From positions 1-60,914 of the forward strand of contig JARLHO010000137.1 of the NCBI GenBank assembly GCA_031292215.1: DNA of 60,914 bases. The letters are read 5' to 3'. The notes under the pieces are model-generated. The model saw nothing but the letters and a program-made list of their open reading frames with translations. It was not told where the DNA came from and did no database searches. The translations under genes and the position numbers were made by a program. Source of the stretch: Syntrophobacteraceae bacterium. Its GTDB lineage: Bacteria; Desulfobacterota; Syntrophobacteria; Syntrophobacterales; Syntrophobacteraceae. Shown here one piece after another: positions 59,930 to 60,914 of the stretch; positions within the stretch are counted from its first letter, which is position 1; each line of letters starts with the position of its first letter.

Positions 59930-60223
59930 ATGACGGAGAGGGTGCACCACATTGTCGTCACCTACGACATCCATGACCGGCGCAGACTGGCCAGGGTGGC
60001 GAAAATATCGAAAGACTTCGGCGGACGCGTTCTGATGAGCGTTTTCGAATGCTCGCTTACGCGATCCGAATTGGACAGGTTCAAAGACCGGATCGACGCC
60101 GAGATTGATCACATGGAAGACAGCGTGAGGTTTTATTTTGTGTGTGAAAAATGCCGGCGGCTGGTCGAGTCCTCGGGGGCTGGGTCTGCATTTTTTGTCG
60201 AGGAAGAGATTATCGTGGGTTAA
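59930..60223 (+). CDS. cas2: Cas2, second copy
   Basis: 97 residues from the ATG at 59930 (GGGGTGG upstream). RVHHIVVTYDIHDRRRLARVAKISKDFGGRVLMSVFECSLTRSELDRF is again a Cas2 core, with the strand-1 Asp. RFYFVCEKCRRLVESSG matches the other copy's RYYRLCRQCVARVVVSG. The two share the same scaffold and are tandem paralogues, but with many changes, so they diverged long ago or were acquired apart. They may make a heterodimer. The CRISPR leader begins just after it. Confidence 0.92.
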   Translation: MTERVHHIVVTYDIHDRRRLARVAKISKDFGGRVLMSVFECSLTRSELDRFKDRIDAEIDHMEDSVRFYFVCEKCRRLVESSGAGSAFFVEEEIIVG

Positions 60224-60446
60224 GCGAGAACCGATAAGACACAAATTGCCGACATAACAACTTTTTGAAATTGCAGGGATGATGCGGATTCAGGGAAGAG
60301 GGGTTCGCGCTTTGTGAAAGCTTCGTTTTTCCAAGTAGTTGCCACGGAATTGGAGGTATTGCAAGTGAGGTTTAGAATCTGCGAGAACGAGGTTCGCGCA
60401 AAAGCGCATGCAACTGGCCGGAGTTGGTCACATTTCGGGGCCGGCT
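60224..60446 (+). promoter_or_regulatory. CRISPR leader
   Basis: 223 bases between the second cas2 and the first repeat, with AT-rich left part and no open frame. It should hold the array promoter and the integration signal. A repeat-like word ACGGAATTGGAGGTATTGC lies near 60350-60370, sharing ACGGAATTG and ATTGC with the repeat. Confidence 0.7.
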
Positions 60447-60914
60447 GACGGAATTGATGACCTGATGAAGAAGGGATTGCGACTCTGAAGTCATTACCTA
60501 TTACAACGAGTTCGTAGCGACGGAATTGATGACCTGATGAAGAAGGGATTGCGACGAGAACGCCCTTGGCAGTTCTTGTTATCAGTATTGGACGGAATTG
60601 ATGACCTGATGAAGAAGGGATTGCGACGTGTATAATGCCATTTGCTTTGTTTTTTGGATTGAGAGACGGAATTGATGACCTGATGAAGAAGGGATTGCGA
60701 CTCCACTTGTTTTGTCGTCTTCGTTGATTGTGCAGATTAGACGGAATTGATGACCTGATGAAGAAGGGATTGCGACAAAATTATTTCTGATTGTAAAGCT
60801 AAAACTCTCTGTAGACGGAATTGATGACCTGATGAAGAAGGGATTGCGACTGCAGAACCTCATAAGTCCCGTACTGGGCCAGTTTCTGACGGAATTGATG
60901 ACCTGATGAAGAAG
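60447..60914 (+). CRISPR. CRISPR array, seven 37-base repeats visible, running past the window end
   Basis: Repeats start at 60447, 60519, 60591, 60665, 60740, 60814 and 60888 (the last cut at the window edge after 27 bases). The six full repeats are identical, starting GACGGAATTGATG and ending AAGGGATTGCGAC. Spacers are 35, 35, 37, 38, 37 and 37 bases. The 3-prime end ATTGCGAC is shaped like the 8-base handle of type III crRNAs, so transcription should be from the leader at the left, on the plus strand. None of the spacers matches other parts of the window as far as I can see. Confidence 0.98.

Noticed and set aside
60494-60863. Minus-strand frames over the CRISPR array with repeated peptide units
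   Set aside because: They are translations of the CRISPR repeat, giving the same short peptide at each repeat; not genes.
1-60914. tRNA or rRNA genes
   Set aside because: I looked in the intergenic stretches for cloverleaf-like patterns and rRNA words and found none; a tRNA search program would be needed to be certain.

Overview
The window is a moderately GC-rich bacterial chromosome segment. It encodes a Gram-negative envelope: TolC-type outer-membrane channels, an RND lipid exporter of HpnN type, an MlaC-like protein and an LpxL-like acyltransferase. Two-component systems, a TRAP-type binding protein, a LysR regulator resembling the selenium-metabolism group, and many intergenic palindromes fit Desulfobacterota (former Deltaproteobacteria, for example Syntrophobacterales). 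That assignment is an inference from gene content, not from a marker gene. I saw no rRNA or tRNA gene.

Layout. (1) 0.3-7.3 kb: a minus-strand CUT1 sugar ABC importer without its ATPase plus a six-hairpin glycosidase-like protein, divergent from a secreted GH144/glycoamylase-type enzyme. This looks like a glucan-use locus. (2) 7.8-10.3 kb: a frameshifted pyruvate-oxidase-like gene, a tiny membrane protein and an SDR remnant. (3) 10.8-17.0 kb: a signalling operon with an orphan DctP-type binding protein, a hybrid kinase with two receivers, a CHASE kinase and a lone receiver. (4) 17.0-21.3 kb: simple-sequence arrays, a LysR regulator, an ABC-F ATPase and a dispersed C-rich repeat. (5) 21.3-28.0 kb: HAD phosphatase, a TolC-EmrA-EmrB tripartite efflux operon, an M24 peptidase and a small unknown gene. 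(6) 28.0-35.0 kb: GT2 glycosyltransferase and ChbG/HpnK deacetylase, then TolC, HpnN-like RND and HpnM/MlaC-like genes ending at a strong terminator. (7) 35.0-44.4 kb, minus strand: a type II fatty-acid/polyketide-like cluster (SDR, ACP fused to a zinc ribbon, ketosynthase, inactive ketosynthase of chain-length-factor type, dehydratase, second ketosynthase, holo-ACP synthase, second dehydratase, a third ketosynthase with Ser for Cys, LpxL-like acyltransferase). REP-like palindromes and tandem repeats interrupt it. (8) 45.2-60.9 kb: a type III-A CRISPR-Cas locus with a CARF protein, Cas6, Cas10/Csm1-Csm5, a reversed MazF-type toxin-antitoxin pair, Csx20, a Card1/Can2-type effector, a TPR-primase protein, Cas1, two cas2 genes and an array running off the window end.

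How they work together. The cluster at 35-44 kb holds what is needed to build and reduce an ACP-bound chain with dedicated ketosynthase/partner pairs and move it to a lipid-like acceptor. The adjacent exporter block could carry the product to the outer membrane, so an aryl-polyene-like or other specialised envelope lipid is the best inference. In the CRISPR locus Cas10 should make cyclic oligoadenylate for the Card1-type nuclease, while the CARF protein and Csx20 may quench the signal. The primase-like protein beside cas1 belongs to the CRISPR-associated primase-polymerase group, but its catalytic Asp and His positions look replaced.

The most unusual points are the degenerate primase next to cas1 and tandem cas2, the two ketosynthases lacking the active-site Cys, the ACP-zinc-ribbon fusion, and the palindromic and tandem repeats inside the lipid cluster.
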